A DNA stretch of 64,000 bases. Origin: Rhizobium terrae (GTDB lineage Bacteria > Pseudomonadota > Alphaproteobacteria > Rhizobiales > Rhizobiaceae). Location of the stretch: NCBI RefSeq assembly GCF_003425685.1, contig NZ_QJKM01000007.1, positions 124,001-188,000 on the forward strand, given 5' to 3'. This document shows, in pieces, positions 63,608-64,000 of this stretch. Under the pieces are notes generated by a model. The model did not search any database, was not told where the DNA came from, and saw nothing but the letters and a program-made list of their open reading frames with translations. The translations under genes were made by a program, and so were the position numbers. Within the stretch, counting starts at the first letter, position 1, and every line of letters starts with the position of its first letter.

Positions 63608-64000
63608 TCAAACGGTAATCCCACCCTGCGAAACCGTAAAAAACTGCGCCCTTTCTGCGAGCGCCGAAAACATGTGCCGGTCCGTACCGGTCATGAAGGA
63701 CTGGCCGCCGAGGCCGTGCACCAGATCGAAAAGCGCGGCGCGGCGGCCCTCGTCGAGATGGGCGGCGATCTCGTCGAGCAGCAGGATCGGCGCGTAACCG
63801 GTCATGTCGGCCGTCAGCCGCGCATGGGCGAGCACGAGGCCGATCAGCAGCGCCTTTTGCTCGCCGGTCGAGCAGCGCTCGGCCTCCATGTCCTTTTCGC
63901 GGTGGCGGACCAGAAGGTCGGAACGATGCGGCCCGTCAAGCGTGCGGCCCGCCGCAGCGTCGCGGCCGCGGCCGACCCGCAGCATTTCCAGGTATTCGTC
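63608..64000 (-). CDS. recF: DNA replication/repair protein RecF, C-terminal part
   Basis: The 5' part lies outside the window. The visible 130 codons include DGPHRSDLLV, the ABC-type signature region CSTGEQKALLIGLVLAHARL and the Walker B/D-loop LLLDEIAAHLDEGRR, all typical of RecF, an SMC-like ATPase that acts with RecOR at gaps. The gene ends 139 bp from the MoeB/ThiF start. Confidence 0.95.
   Translation of the reverse strand, partial: DEYLEMLRVGRGRDAAAGRTLDGPHRSDLLVRHREKDMEAERCSTGEQKALLIGLVLAHARLTADMTGYAPILLLDEIAAHLDEGRRAALFDLVHGLGGQSFMTGTDRHMFSALAERAQFFTVSQGGITV

Overview
The window looks like the chromosome of an alphaproteobacterium of the Rhizobiales, closest in style to Rhizobium/Agrobacterium/Neorhizobium/Ensifer. 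The evidence is uniformly high GC with the matching codon use, sugar ABC transporters with UgpC/MsmK-type ATPases, an acidic FYDLN-motif protein beside tRNA-Ala, the rimP-nusA-ylxR-infB order, a CycM-like anchored cytochrome c, RIME-like intergenic repeats and CCTCCTCCC-loop small RNAs. No phage, transposase, integrase or CRISPR array was seen.

Bases 1-20.6 kb are an accessory carbohydrate block with two adjacent loci. The left one (1-9.25 kb) joins a GntR regulator, a BadF/BadG-type amino-sugar kinase, a double-SIS isomerase/deaminase cut by the window edge, MurQ etherase, a complete sugar ABC transporter and a Gfo/Idh/MocA oxidoreductase. It reads as uptake and catabolism of N-acetylmuramic acid or a related cell-wall amino sugar without a PTS. 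A repeated 19-bp motif made of two TTGGTA-type half-sites 11 bp apart sits before both divergent operons. The right locus (9.25-20.6 kb) has a second ABC transporter, a PfkB kinase and an argininosuccinate-lyase-like enzyme. These diverge from a ROK repressor, a large PIG-L deacetylase and an EamA transporter, with a 30-bp palindrome between the two arms.

Bases 20.7-30.3 kb hold a small membrane protein, tRNA-Ala(GGC), the FYDLN protein, a PaiB-like gene, cmk and rpsA, two large acidic proteins of unknown family, a DUF817 membrane protein and a short ribonuclease D. In the gap after rnd lie three consecutive perfect hairpins, each with CCTCCTCCC in its loop. They match the CcsR/cuckoo type of alphaproteobacterial sRNA. 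A good promoter and a TGC-box palindrome precede them.

Bases 30.3-46.1 kb hold an Ldh2-type dehydrogenase, exbB-exbD-tonB, a KduD-like dehydrogenase, a YcxB-like protein, infB-ylxR-nusA-rimP with a promoter and an early terminator in the leader, an MFS exporter, a GNAT enzyme, an MltB-like transglycosylase and recR. Bases 46.1-64 kb hold MOSC, LysE, TetR and hydrolase genes lying between recR and ybaB-dnaX. After them come the SRP RNA, a HIT protein, nudC, a WYL regulator, a VOC protein, a small P-loop kinase, pheA, kdsB, a cytochrome c, an AEC carrier, an adenosine-kinase-like PfkB protein, an SH3 protein, a 2-hydroxyacid dehydrogenase, a GNAT enzyme, a MoeB/ThiF-type E1 and the 3' part of recF.

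Three pairings that I recall as usual in this order are not adjacent here: aroA-cmk, infB-rbfA and ybaB-recR. All functional statements come from motifs, family knowledge and gene context. No database search was run.
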